The notes below the pieces were generated by a model, which saw only the letters and a program-made list of their open reading frames with translations, ran no database searches and was not told the DNA's origin. A stretch of 64,000 nucleotides of DNA from Bisporella sp. PMI_857. Lineage: Eukaryota; Ascomycota; Leotiomycetes; Helotiales; Helotiaceae. Both the position numbers and the translations under genes were made by a program. Shown one piece after another: positions 11,502 to 22,697 of this stretch (position 1 is its first letter; the number at the start of each line of letters is the position of its first letter). Where the stretch lies: assembly GCA_021307315.1 (NCBI GenBank), contig JAJSPD010000044.1:62001-126000 (forward strand), in the 5' to 3' direction.

Positions 11502-13112
11502 ATGGAGGCTTACAAAGACAGCCCGATATTTTTTTCAACACCGACCATCGAGAATATGGATGTAGCCACTGTAGGTGGAGCAGTCAAGGCACTTGAGGTT
11601 GGTTCAGCAAATTCGTCAAAGACGGGATCTACTCGCAAGGACAAGCGCTCCAAGAAGACTGAACGCCAAGTAAAGACTACCACATCTAAGGTTGAGGAGG
11701 CTCACGAGGCCGACAGCAATAAAAATCTAGATAAGAAATCGACGGGATTGAATTTGCGATCTCCATTGGGAACGGCTTCTGCTCAGACAGATGGCAAGAA
11801 GGCTACTATAGGCGCCCAGGCTACACTAAATCAACTCCATTTCAAGTCATACCGCACCGGCACTCTCATGACCAACAATTTTGTTCCAACTGGCCAATAT
11901 GCCCAGCCTTCTGAACCATCACCAACTACGAAGTCTTCTACGCTTTCTGCTACCTCTGCAGTTTTTGTCCCCCAGAAGAAGCTACCTGAAGGTGGCGGAG
12001 CTTATCTTGAGTCACCTGTGGCCTCTGGTTCAAGCTCTCCACAAATCGCACTTGCCAAGTTAAAGTCGTTAATCAAGACTATGCCACCGCCAGTTTCAAA
12101 TTATAATGGCTCCACTTTCTCTCGTGGTCCTACACCTGTCACGCAAGGTCCAGTCTATGTCCATGAAACTCTAGCTGAGCAGGTGCAGCTTATTCAAGGC
12201 CCTACTGAGCGTCGTTATCTGGCTCGTGCTGATCCATTTAAAAAGGATATACTAATCACGGTTGACTCTATTGTTCACAACATCGAACGAGTCATGGAGA
12301 TAATCACAGTTGACGGACTTGTGGATCGTATAGCTACTGATGAGTTTGAAGTCGGCAAGTACAATGTCATCGACGCACTCCACAGGATGAGCGAGGCTGA
12401 GAAAGAGGACTTTTGGTTCAAGAACTGGATTGAAATCACTCTTGACTTTGAAGACAGCGTCGGGACAATTGATAGTACAAACGACAAGGGTGAACCTGTA
12501 ACGAAGGTCAAGAAGAGCGTGGTTGATTCATTACTGAAATTTGATCAAGGTACAGGAATGCGGAAGTATGCCAAGAGCATTTTTATTAGCATAAAATGCC
12601 CTCTTCAACCCAAGCAAGATGTTACCGTTCGAGCTCTTACCCAGGCGCAGCAACGTTGCCCTGAGTTCAGAGAGATTGTCGATATCGTTACTGAGATCAA
12701 CAAGTTCGAGATGCTTACTAAGATCGAGTGCATCCTCATGAACAAGTCCGGCAATCGCTCTCCTCTTACCTTCGAGCAGCTCAACTACGCTATTCCTTTC
12801 TACGATTGCGTTTATGAGGACTGGTCTCTGATGTGGCAAACCGAGTTCATGACTTACCCCGAGGCTGTATCTGCTTGGCCAATTTCTTACTTGGACCGTG
12901 AGATGCACAAGGTACATCAAGCTCGGGAGCGTGACTTTCAGATGGCCAGACGTGCTCACATTCGAGGTAGCGAGGAATCTTCAGCGTTCCAGTCTCAACT
13001 TGAGACAGTCAGTCAATACACCAAAAATGATCCTCGTGGTCATACTTATGAGCATCGCCTTGAGGCGGAGGATGAGCCTATTCGCCCTTTGTCGTACTAT
13101 CATCACCCATAA
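11502..13112 (+). CDS. Intronless orphan gene, 536 aa, unknown function
   Basis: I do not recognise this protein. It is a single 537-codon frame beginning ATG at 11502. The first roughly 225 residues are low-complexity and rich in Ser, Thr, Lys and Pro, with a basic stretch RKDKRSKKTERQVK near residue 45 that could be a nuclear signal. The second half (about 225-536) looks folded, with mixed hydrophobic and charged segments, tryptophan-rich patches such as FWFKNWIE and DWSLMWQTEF, and a histidine-rich end. There is no signal peptide and no membrane segment. It stands alone, with 2.9 kb of empty DNA upstream and 1.5 kb downstream, in a stretch that also holds a mobile element. A lineage-specific gene or a domesticated or retroelement-derived frame are both possible. 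Confidence 0.6.
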   Translation: MEAYKDSPIFFSTPTIENMDVATVGGAVKALEVGSANSSKTGSTRKDKRSKKTERQVKTTTSKVEEAHEADSNKNLDKKSTGLNLRSPLGTASAQTDGKKATIGAQATLNQLHFKSYRTGTLMTNNFVPTGQYAQPSEPSPTTKSSTLSATSAVFVPQKKLPEGGGAYLESPVASGSSSPQIALAKLKSLIKTMPPPVSNYNGSTFSRGPTPVTQGPVYVHETLAEQVQLIQGPTERRYLARADPFKKDILITVDSIVHNIERVMEIITVDGLVDRIATDEFEVGKYNVIDALHRMSEAEKEDFWFKNWIEITLDFEDSVGTIDSTNDKGEPVTKVKKSVVDSLLKFDQGTGMRKYAKSIFISIKCPLQPKQDVTVRALTQAQQRCPEFREIVDIVTEINKFEMLTKIECILMNKSGNRSPLTFEQLNYAIPFYDCVYEDWSLMWQTEFMTYPEAVSAWPISYLDREMHKVHQARERDFQMARRAHIRGSEESSAFQSQLETVSQYTKNDPRGHTYEHRLEAEDEPIRPLSYYHHP

Positions 13113-14661
13113 GCAGCTCTCGATTGCTATCTTCATTAGTGAAAAGCCCAAGATCTTCTCTATCTGCTTTCTTTTTTGTTGGCGACCTCGGCCTTTGAGA
13201 AATATTTTTGAGAGGTCTTTCTAGGCTCTCATCCAGCCATGGAGAGCATTCAGAGCAGATTCATTTGCCTCGCACAGTACTGATAATTCTAGCAATGAGT
13301 ATCGATGACAGTAACCTTCATCGTTACCTTTCGTAAGTGGCTTATTCGAGTAAGTGATCTCTTAGTACAGTTTATTACATATCAAAAATACTGACATTGA
13401 AGTAGAAGTACAGGAAACAAGAGATTGAGAATATGTTGGTGAATTTCAATCGAAACCATGTCTCACACCCCCAGAATTGGCATACAAAACATCATTTTAT
13501 CGAATGATTCTCGACAACTTGCTTTTTCCGGCTTCCACTTCCCTCTTCTCATAGCATTGCTGCATAAACATCCGAGATAAGTTCTCGGGCTGGATTTATA
13601 GGCGTGTAATAAGGAGAAGACTATTTATATAGTAGTTAAACTGGCGTTGTTTCTTTTACTTTCAAAACACACGTTCTTGATTCTTGGAGGTGGAGTTGTG
13701 GGTGGAATTAAGATTGTTTCCTCTTCTAGATTTGCATTATTTTGACTCATGCAATGTGAAAATATTGTAATTTTGGTGATTTTAATTCAATTTCGTAGAT
13801 AATTTATGCACAGTGAATGTTTCACTAATTGTTAGACATCGGTGAGCGATGGTTTTGTAACAGTATCATTCGGAGAACCAGCTTCAGGACACAAAACTCG
13901 CTCATTTTCCAAGCCCTTTAGATGTAGTCTTCACTTTTGAAGATAACTAAGGTGACCTTTCTTTACGGATGCATACGCACGTCATGTTTTGGTAAACAAA
14001 AATCTGTGCATTTCCAGGTTTATTGAATGCATTGTTCCCTATTGAACACTCGAGAAGTGCTATTGTGTGACGCATGCATCTTTGAAAAATGGCTTTGGTG
14101 ATTCGTCTCAAGTGAGAATCTATTCATTCTGAATGTCGGACATCGAGGGGAAAGTTTATTGTTAAGTAGCTTGAAAATGGACATCCACTTTTTGGGGGAG
14201 TATGTGGCAGTTTCTCCATGTAGCAGTTCTTGCCGGGCGTCAAGCAACTGAATTTGCGCACCAATTGATTGATATTCAGGACAAGTGCCAGCTTGGATAT
14301 TAATATGAGGCATGTGGGAAGCGAGAATGCCAAGGCAGCCCCTCAGCGGCCTTGCTGGCGCTGGTGGTTGGGTAACGTGATGTTTATCTCTGGTATGGCG
14401 GTTGCCCAAGTGAATTATTTATGAATGCGTGACTAGATGGCCTCTGCCCGAAAATTTCAAGGCAGGTGACCGGTGAAGAAGACGGGGCACCGATAATGGG
14501 TTCCAGACTTTCAAAGCGAGAGATCCACGCTTGAAGGTGAGTGCATAGATAATTTAGCAATAATCATGCCCTTTGGTCGAATTTTGATGATCTTAATTCT
14601 TTGGTTTGAATTGGGACTTCTGGTTCCATTTAATTGTATTGGCTATAAAGGAAAACAGAGA
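13113..14661. other. Gene-poor region upstream of the inverted-repeat element
   Basis: This 1.5-kb region has no open frame with family features. Two short overlapping minus-strand frames near 14020-14409 are not convincing. AT content rises toward the mobile element at 14671. Confidence 0.4.
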
Positions 14662-14670
14662 TAAAAATAA

Positions 14671-14730
14671 CAGCAAATACCAGAGATACCACCTAAAAGT
14701 CGATTAATATCACACATACCACCTTTTTTG
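14671..14730 (+). repeat. Left terminal inverted repeat
   Basis: Begins CAGCAAATACC and ends ACCACCTTTTTTG. It pairs with 15145..15204 read on the other strand, with mismatches at repeat positions 2, 10, 16 and 31 only. Confidence 0.85.
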
Positions 14731-15027
14731 TCTTGGCAAACTATAAAAACGTAATAATGCAACAAATATAATAATTAGAAGTGGACAACTGTAGTTTTCA
14801 GTAAGTTATAATTTACTTTAATATTACTATAATTAAACAATTATTTAGTGTAAAATTGTAACTGTTATTTTAATATAAAAATTTAATATATAAACTTTAT
14901 TTAATGAGCTATTAATACACTTATCTATAATAAATTTTGACTTATTATAACAAAAGCCAAAAAAAAGTATAAAAAAATAAATATTTTCGCTTTAAAAAAG
15001 TGAGTTATAAAACCTGTACTCTAAAAA

Positions 15028-15151
15028 GGTGGTATCTCTGATAGAGTGATACAAAAAAGGTGGTATCTCTGATAGAGTGATACAAAAAAGGTGGTATCTC
15101 TGATAGAGTGATACAAAAAAGGTGGTATCTCTGATAGAGTGATACAAAAAA
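15028..15151 (+). repeat. Four exact tandem copies of a 31-bp unit
   Basis: Units start at 15028, 15059, 15090 and 15121. Each begins GGTGGTATCTCTGATAGAGTG and ends in an A6 run. Each contains the near-palindrome GTATCTCTGATAGAGTGATAC (arms GTATC/GATAC and TCT/AGA). The first 16 bases resemble the terminal repeat motif GGTGGTACCTCTGATA, so the array looks like an amplified sub-terminal segment. Confidence 0.9.
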
Positions 15152-15204
15152 GGTGGTATGTGTGATATTAATCAACTTTTAGGTGGTACCTCTGATATTT
15201 GCCG
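15145..15204 (-). repeat. Right terminal inverted repeat
   Basis: The reverse complement begins CGGCAAATATC. The unit follows directly on the 31-bp tandem array, and the 9-bp direct repeat starts at 15205. Confidence 0.85.
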
Positions 15205-15213
15205 TAAAAATAA

Positions 15214-16027
15214 TGTTAATTATTTATAGTTAGATACAACATGGTAGGTAATTATTAACATCTTCTTTCTGTCACAGAATTTGGAAATTTACTCCACATA
15301 TAGTGGAACGGAAGTACCATTCAATCAAAGTCACTTACAACATAATGATCAATCAAGCTTTTGCTAAGAAGCATGAATGAGCATTAGAAGGAATACGTAT
15401 TTACTTGCCACCAATACAAACTTCTGCTGTCAGCAGATTGAGCTTGTCACGGGAATGACCAGGGATGATGAATACAAGATAAAGCAGCACATTTTTCACC
15501 GCGTAATAAAACACGACGATATACACTTTACGAAGAAAGCTTTGGCACTCTAGGAGCAGAAGAATACACTAGATACCGAGTTGCAGAAAGAGCCGAACAG
15601 CAAGACCTTCAGGAGTTTAGTGATGACAAAAGAAAAGATGCCGAAGAAGAAAAATAAACCCTGGGACGAAGGAAGAGGGGGAAAGCAACTCCCAGAAGCG
15701 TGGTGGTGAAGCGGCAAAGGACAAGGAAAAGTGGCGCATGTGGGAAAAGAACGGTTGAAGAGCCGTTGTGAAAAGCTACAGCAATATCAAGTGGCAATGG
15801 AGTTTGTGACGGGGATGGTGAGGAATCCTTCGACCCCGATGCAATAGTTAATTAAGGTAATGCGAATATTTGGTAGGAGAAGGACAACTTGCCTCGTGAC
15901 AAGTGGGCCTGGCTTGTGACGGTCGGTCCTTCCGGTTTTGCTCTCGTCTTTGATTCCTGTCCTCCCCAAATTCAGTTTCCTTCTTCAAACTCGAAATGCC
16001 AATCGAACATCTCATCATCTCCTCAAG
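15214..16027. other. Region between mobile element and BTB gene
   Basis: A Lys/Glu-rich open stretch of about 50 codons ends with TAA near 15657. It could be a degraded coding fragment but matches nothing I know. From about 15880 onward the sequence is probably the 5' leader of the BTB gene and contains an upstream ATG at 15996 in another frame. Confidence 0.35.
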
Positions 16028-17547
16028 ATGTCTTCCATCATTGGCGCCCCAAAGACTCAAAACATCCCTGGTCTACTCTGCGCGTAGGTTGATCCATATC
16101 ACGAACTGCATCACGCATTTTGACATATTCATAGGCTGTATCGAAGCGGCGAATATAGTGATTTGGCTATCAAGGGTAGCATGGGCAAGGTGTGGAAGGT
16201 GCACCGTGCCATCGTCTGTCCACAAGCAAGGCCTCTAGCTATCAACATCGATTATCAATGCAATGTGAGATATTGAGATCGACCTCTAAGCAAGGCCTTC
16301 CAATCAAAGGCGAGATCTTGCTTATGAGACATACCCTATTGTAATATCTATGCTAAGTACTGCATAGGACGAGAAGATGGCGGAAATTGATTTGAGCGAG
16401 CATGACTCATCCACGCTAGAACGCTTCATAACCTTTTTGTACACCGGAAATTTTGATGAAAATGCATCGAAAGGATACATCTCCTCAACAACTCTGTCAT
16501 CAACAACTGGTAGCGAAACTCTAGGAGGGGTGTCTTCAAGCTCGGCGCTATCTCAGTCAGTCAGCACCAATGTTATGTCGGATGGTACAGAGGTAGATAC
16601 GAAACCATCTTTAACTCCGAACTCAATTTTGAAGGCGCCACCAGTGTCAACATCATTTGGTGTGACTTCCCTACCCTCCCCAAGTACCGATTCCCCAGCC
16701 TTCAGTGTCCCAACCAACCAGAATACTGAAGGGCCAAGCGTCCTCTTCTCAATGTTCTCCTCAGGTAACGCATTCGGTATTCCAAATTCTTCAGGCAACA
16801 ACATTCTCCTGCCAGCGAATTCTGCTTTGAAACCAGTATTTGGGAGTTCAAGATCCCCTGGAAGATTTGGCAACGGCTCAGTCGCCTTGAGTCTCATAAA
16901 TAATGGCATTGGCAATACGACAAATTCTGTTCCCTCCGGCGCTGGCTATAACTTTCCCCAAATTTCTTTCAATGCGCAACCGCTCGTTGTCATCACCAAG
17001 GTCTACGCCATGGCCGAGAAGTATGATGTCCAACCTTTGAAGCATGTTGCAGCACAGAAATATGCTAAGATTTTGCCAAACGCATTGATGACCTCTCAAT
17101 TTATTGAAAGTCTGAGAATCATGTACGAGGATAACTCAAGCGCTAAGGTTAATGATATTCTGAGACTTGAAGCTAGTAAGTATTCATTGCCTTTATATTA
17201 GATGGATGTCTCTCGCCCTTCTGACGATCTCCAATGAGCCGGGACGATGAGAAGTGTCAAATTCTCACCAAGGTACTTAACTGACTACCGTCTTAGGCAA
17301 ATTTGCAGGTCGCCACGCAAAACAGCTGATGGCGAAGCAAGAATTTGTCAGCCTTTGCCGTCAAAAGGGAGACCTAGCTACCGATGTACTCAGAGGTATG
17401 CTAGCAGCAATAGAGGAGAAGGCTGAACCAAAACCGGGTCTAATCAAGCTATGCCCAAAAGATCCTACCCACACTATTATCCCATCTACACCTTTCTGCG
17501 GACTCAGTAGTGAGAAATGTAGAGACTGCAACACCTTTCTTTCTTGA
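16028..17547 (+). CDS. BTB/POZ domain protein with long insertion (414 aa, 4 exons)
   Basis: BTB domains mediate dimerisation and often recruit cullin-3, but fungal stand-alone BTB proteins are mostly uncharacterised. Exons: 16028..16083, 16135..16264, 16368..17175 and 17297..17547. The lengths close exactly in frame. Exon 2 encodes the classic core LYRSGEYSDLAIKG then KVHRAIVCPQARPL, and exon 3 continues DLSEHDSSTLERFITFLYTG. The BTB fold is then interrupted by about 120-130 Ser/Thr/Pro/Asn-rich residues before it resumes at VYAMAEKYDVQPLKHVAAQK. The C-terminus has Cys residues (CPKD...FCGL...KCRDC) that might bind a metal. It is convergent with the GST gene. A single open frame from 16377 alone would miss the N-terminal half of the domain. 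Confidence 0.85.
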
Positions 17548-17762
17548 AGGATATTGGGAAATTATTGAGATAGTGGGGTGCTAATAGATCGAGTATTATG
17601 GTATGATATGTGGGAGTCAACTCCCCTGCTCTCTAATGTTTCATGAAGTCTGAATACTGGCATCATTGCGAAGCACGCGAACAAAAAAAGCAACTCCGTC
17701 GGTCTAGTGCGTTTTTTAGGTTTCTAGAGCCACATTGATAGGGTTGCACCTATAAACCAAAC

Positions 17763-18558
17763 TCAGAATGTGCATTTCTCTACCTTTTTCATCAGCTTTG
17801 CAAATGTATCGTCACCGTACAATGTAAATAATTTATCGCGCTTTGCTGGTGACGCCACCTCGATCCATTTCACCAGGCCAGCATCCTTGAAATCAAGATA
17901 ATCCGCTGTAGGTAGTCAGTGAGCTGTTACCAGCGTCTTCGTAAGTCTAGCAAACTCAGCCAATAGAGAGATACTCACGTTCCCCCGACCCATCATCATC
18001 CTTCATCCTCCTTTGCAAATTCGCCCAATTATTCTTAATAGCCTGTAACACAGCCTCCTCGCCACCGCCTTTCACCTCCAAAACATCCTTAAGCTCAACT
18101 CCCAAAAACTCCTCTCTTGTCCTCTTGAAAAACTCCTTCGACCCATCACTGGGATCAAGCGCATTCTGGTAAACATCATACATAATCCATCTCAGGAGGC
18201 TGCGGACGAGAAACCTCTGCTCTTCCTCATGCTTCGCTACATTCTCCAGGCCTCTGAGGTCCTTGAAGCCATCTTTCTCGGTGAACCGCTCGTTTAGGAG
18301 CAGGGCTATTGGAGTGCTGTCGTTGATGGCCGCGTAGGGCGGAGCCAGGATCTCGACGATGGGCACGGTGGCATCGAGCCCTTCCATGGATGGGAAGAGT
18401 GACTCGCAGGTGGGTTCTATGGCTGGGTAGGAGAGCTTAGTCACGCTGTAGGGGATGCCTTTGTAGTTGAGCGCGTAGCGAATGCTCCAGCACGATGGGG
18501 ACCAGGGTTTTGGGCCTGAGAGCTCGTAGAAACGGACTAGCGGCTCTTGGGTTGCCAT
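17763..18558 (-). CDS. Glutathione S-transferase-like protein (240 aa, 2 exons)
   Basis: It probably conjugates glutathione to electrophiles or acts in redox or secondary metabolism. It is cytosolic, since no signal peptide is seen. Exons: 18558..17979 and 17905..17763, joined by a 73-bp intron. The thioredoxin-fold N-terminus reads VRFYELSGPKPWSPSCWSIR then YALNYKGIPYSVTKLSYP, with the conserved proline of the VPI turn. The helical C-terminal domain follows, ending in exon 2 with LVKWIEVASPAKRDKLF. The start at 18558 (MATQEP) is preferred over an in-frame ATG at 18636 because it directly precedes the GST fold. The longer start would add 26 non-conserved residues. Confidence 0.85.
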
Positions 18559-21468
18559 TTTTGTGGTCTGTTGGTATCTGTGCGAAAAGTTTATATCTGG
18601 GGATGGTGGAAGAATTGCCATATATGTGCTTGACATGGCAGCCTAATTGGCGGTCAAACCTTTGCCGCATGATGTTTTCTGCGATTCGAACTATGGTCAC
18701 GTGCAGAACATGGCCGGTTTAACAATTGTATTTGTATGCTTGAATAGAAGGAGAGTTAGTATTGGACTTTTATATGAGGCAAACTTGAGCTGGTGTTGCT
18801 CTGGCGAGATTAGACTGTGTCGCTATTCATGGAATAACAAGAGCGCGGGACCTTCTGTCTATGTGAATAATTGACAACCATTCGAAGATGTGATGAATCA
18901 ATCTTTATGATCATTTATCCTGCTACAGGTTTCAAAATAAAATTCTATAACCACCGCCTTTCAAGAGAGCCCGCGGCTTGACTCTCTTTCCAATTCTGTC
19001 AATGCTTCTAACTAAACATAATTTCCCTTACACACTTGAAGGAGCTCGTCACGGCTCGGTGCTAAGAAACAAAAAGTCCCTCTCACTTCCGTCTTGCGAA
19101 ATGACGTGAACGCTTGGATTACTCAAAGTCTATGGAAAAGAAACCTTCCAGAGTATGATATGAGTTACTAAGGGATAGTTGAAACAGAGCCAGGAGCTTG
19201 TTTTCACTGCCCAAAGCGGGATTGTTTTTGCTGTTTTTCAGGTTTCTGTAACTGCTAGTGAAGTTATCTTGCGTACCTGGAAGGCTCCTTGTTATGAGGC
19301 TTATGGTATTACGCAAATGGTAGTGAGCTCTCTAGGTTGAACTACCAAGGTCCTAATTCAAGACCAAGCTTTTAGAGATCTTAGTGGCGAAGGAGAGAAA
19401 TAAATGACGATCTGTGATGTAACAAAAGGAACACCATATTTTAATTCAGAAACCTGGATATCTTCCAGCTGTGTTTGTTATTCTATTGAAATCAGGGGCT
19501 AAGCGAGGGCTTGGCAGACCTGCTCTAAGCATAAGCAGCGGCTCTACGGTCTCTTTCGCCTCCCCTTAACTTATATCTTTCTATTTTGTTCATTTATCGG
19601 CTTCTGGTATTTTTTGTGAACCTAATTTTGGGCAGGCCTCATTGACCTCAAGAAAATATATGTCGGAGCAGGCAGTCAGATGAAAGCGCTATTGATCAAG
19701 CAATTCGTGCTGGATTACATGCAACATCGCTACCAAGACTGGTCGCCTTGGAACAAGCATTCTTCCATATTCCAGAAGCATGGTCTCCGAATTTTGCTGT
19801 CTGGTAACGCCGATCTGGATGGAACGAGACGCGTGGAAGCGGTAGTTGATCGTCGACCACATCATGGCTTCGGTCCTTTTTCTGAGCAGCAAGGTTTGGA
19901 TGCTGCGCTAGATATGCGATACAACAGTAGTGCGACAGGTGGGAATTTACATTCGTTCAGTTCAAAACTATCAAGCCCAATTCGCATTGTCCTAGCTGGA
20001 ATGCCTGACTAAGGTGTATTGACTCGAAAAGCCTTGATACTTTGTGACTCGGTCTAGCAGATAAGGATTGAATGACTAAGAGTGACTAAATCTCAGCGAT
20101 AGTCTTGCTTAAATGTCGCTAACTTTGATACATCAAGAACGTATAGTGGAGATGGCCACGAGACATCTAGCCCTGTGTATATGAAAGCTAGTCAATCATT
20201 CTACCGCATTTAACATCAACCAAAGCTGGAATAGTGCCGTCACATTGAAAATTTTTTGGCGGGCCATGGAGATGATTAATCTAAGCAAGACCGAAGTAAG
20301 ATAGCACAAAAAAGATCTACCACGACAACAAGGAAATGGCCGAGGACGGCCTGCCACTGAAGTGGTATCTGAGCAATCCAACACACCATCAACCCGTACT
20401 GACTTAAACTAGCTAGAAAAAGAGGTTGGACCCTTTGGAAAGAACAGCGAAGAGGTTGTCGAGAGGAGGCAACACTTGCCGGGGGGGAGGGGGGAGGAGG
20501 ATGGGGATCAATTGACAATTGGTCAAAAATTATAGATTTTAGGCTTCATCCTGCTGCCACGTGCTGCTGCTATGTAAATCATTGAAGAGGCCAGGATCGC
20601 TTTTGGTGAACGATACTTTGCATTAGGCATGGTGGCATTTGGAGTAGATGTCACTCTGTAGGGCGTCTTAGTGAAAACACGTGCAGGAGAGTATTTTTGA
20701 GCCAGGGGCACGTCTTGGAAGACCATCGTCATGTGGCCAAGCGGAACCGGTTAAATGAATAATTGGGATTCGACCCAAAATATTGCATATTTGTTGTTCG
20801 TTGACGGCCGTTCTTCGGTGTCGTCGAATTATTCAGTCTTATATGAGGTTTTCAATTGGTGGGTATCATTCTTGCCAGTCCACCACAGTCAGTATGCGCA
20901 ATGCATAATTGATATAGTTCGTGATCTTCGGTATGGAGCGAACATAGGATATTCTGGGGCTCTGGGGCTCCGGCCATCTATGCTCGAAATGGCTAGAGCC
21001 CGTTCCCATGCCGCCTCCCCAGCATATGCGAAATGTAAAATGTGGAGAAGTTTGGCATTTTCAGTGGAATTCTCTTTCTGTTCTTTTCCCCGCAACAGGG
21101 ACCGAATCTGCCGATTAAAGATCAGGTCGGTTGAAACTGGTAAGTCTTTGAGCTGGAATCTCCGTCCCATCTCCAAAATCCCATCAACACGAGGATTCTA
21201 TCCCCTGTCTTGGTACAACTGGTCGGGCGCTTCAACTTCTTTCATAACGACCACCCAGTGTATTTTCACGGCCACCGGAAGTATGTCGGGCATACACATT
21301 ACTTCGTCCGCAATGTGGCCGACGGGACAGCTGCTTTGCGAAGCTTCGTGAGTGCAATCGGAGTATTGCGATGGCTACAAAGATGTTGATGTACTCTTGA
21401 ATTTTGGATTTCAGATGACCTTCTCATCAAACGAATACATTAAGTTTTCATCCTTTGCTACAGCTAAG
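18559..21468. other. Gene-poor region, 2.9 kb
   Basis: No gene is supported between the GST and the LPMO. Open frames at 19680-20012 and 20755-21351 (plus) lack motifs and show no splice logic. A G-rich stretch lies near 20481-20503, and CACGTG motifs occur near 20558 and 20680. The last few hundred bases should hold the LPMO promoter. Confidence 0.4.
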
Positions 21469-22697
21469 ATGAAGGCTGTCAACTTAATTGTTGCTGTTGT
21501 ATTTGGAACGCTTGTGAATGGCCATGGATATTTGACCATTCCATATTCTCGTACTCGACTTGGATTTGAGGTAAGAACGTATCTTTTAAAGTGACTATAT
21601 GCTTACACAATCGACAGGCTGGTACAGACACGTGCCCTGAATGTACCATTAGAGAACCCGTCTCTGCTTGGCCTGATCTATATGCAGCAACTGTTGATAG
21701 AAGTGGTCCTTGCGGGTATAATGCCCGCGTAAGCGTGGACTACAATCAGCCAGGGGCTTCCTGGGGACAAAACACCGTGGCAACATATGCTCCAGGCCAA
21801 ATTGTTGATGTTCAGTGGTGTGTGGACGCTAACGGAGATCATGGAGGCATGTTCAGTTACCGAATCTGTCAGGACCAAAGCCTTGTAAACAAGCTGATAA
21901 CTCCTGGATATCTGCCGACAACTGCTGAGAAGGAAGCTGCTGAAGCTTGTTTTGAAGCGGGGCTTTTGCCATGTACCGACGTTTCGGGCCAAACCTGCAA
22001 TTATAGCCCAGATTGTACATCCGTTCAAGCGTGTTGGCGAAATGACTGGTTCACGTGTAATGCTTTCTCAGCTGATAGTCGTCGCGGCTGCGAGGGAGTT
22101 GATAATGCGCCGTTGAACTCTTGCGCAACGACGATCGCCGGTGGATACACGGTTACCAAGAAGATCAAGATCCCTAATTATGTCTCAAACCACACCCTTC
22201 TCTCTCTGAGATGGAACAGTTTTCAAACTGGTCAAATATACCTGACTTGTGCAGATATTGCAATTTCTGGAGGAAGCGGTGGAGGCTCATCAACCACAAC
22301 CAAGTCAGCTTCAAGCACAACACTTAAGACATCGACAACATCCCAAGCAACAAGTACAACAGCTGGCACCTGCGCCACGCCGGTTGCTAATGTTGCTGTC
22401 ACATTTAATGAACTGGTGACCACCATCTACGGGCAGACAATCAAGGTCGCTGGATCCATATCGCAGCTCGGTAATTGGGACCCTACTGCTGCACCCGCGC
22501 TTTCTGCCTCTGCATACACAAGCTCCAACCCACTCTGGTCCTATACTGTTTCATTGCCAGCAGGCACAACATTCATGTATAAATTCATCAATGTCGCTTC
22601 TTCCGGTACCGTGACATGGGAGAGTGATCCTAACCGGTCATACACTGTTCCATCAAGCTGTGCAACCGCTGTCACTGTTAGTGACTCCTGGCGATAG
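21469..22697 (+). CDS. AA13 lytic polysaccharide monooxygenase with CBM20 (393 aa, 2 exons)
   Basis: A secreted copper enzyme that oxidatively cleaves starch. Exons: 21469..21570 and 21618..22697. A signal peptide (residues 1-18, ending LVNG) precedes His19, which becomes the N-terminal copper ligand of the mature protein ([16 protein letters not shown]). The second ligand is His109 (mature 91) in [10 protein letters not shown], and the axial Tyr242 (mature 224) lies in [10 protein letters not shown]. These spacings equal those I recall for the characterised Aspergillus oryzae AA13 enzyme. A Gly/Ser/Thr linker (about 250-285) leads to a C-terminal CBM20 starch-binding module (about 288-393) with [11 protein letters not shown] and the [12 protein letters not shown] region. 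It is complete and apparently functional, with no other carbohydrate gene beside it. Confidence 0.93.

Larger units (their letters stand above)
14671..15204. mobile_element. Non-autonomous TIR element (MITE-like, 534 bp), possibly Mutator-type
   Basis: Both ends carry a 60-bp terminal inverted repeat (14671..14730 and 15145..15204) that matches at 56 of 60 positions by eye. All four differences are transitions. The element is flanked by the exact 9-bp direct repeat TAAAAATAA at 14662..14670 and 15205..15213, as expected of a target-site duplication. The interior is very AT-rich (14740-15000), has no coding frame, and includes a fourfold 31-bp tandem repeat next to the right terminus. Long terminal repeats with a 9-bp duplication are typical of Mutator-like transposons, but no transposase is present, so the superfamily is inferred. 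Confidence 0.8.

Noticed and set aside
15540..15657. Lys/Glu-rich open stretch that could be a transposase tail
   Set aside because: About 50 codons, no catalytic motif, no terminal repeats around it.
19680..20012. 110-codon plus-strand frame
   Set aside because: No motif and antisense frame of similar length; compositional chance.
20755..21386. 198-codon frame and an alternative open stretch (about 21150-21386) before the LPMO
   Set aside because: Neither shows a domain; the second reads somewhat protein-like but has no ATG or joinable exon, and it occupies the LPMO promoter.
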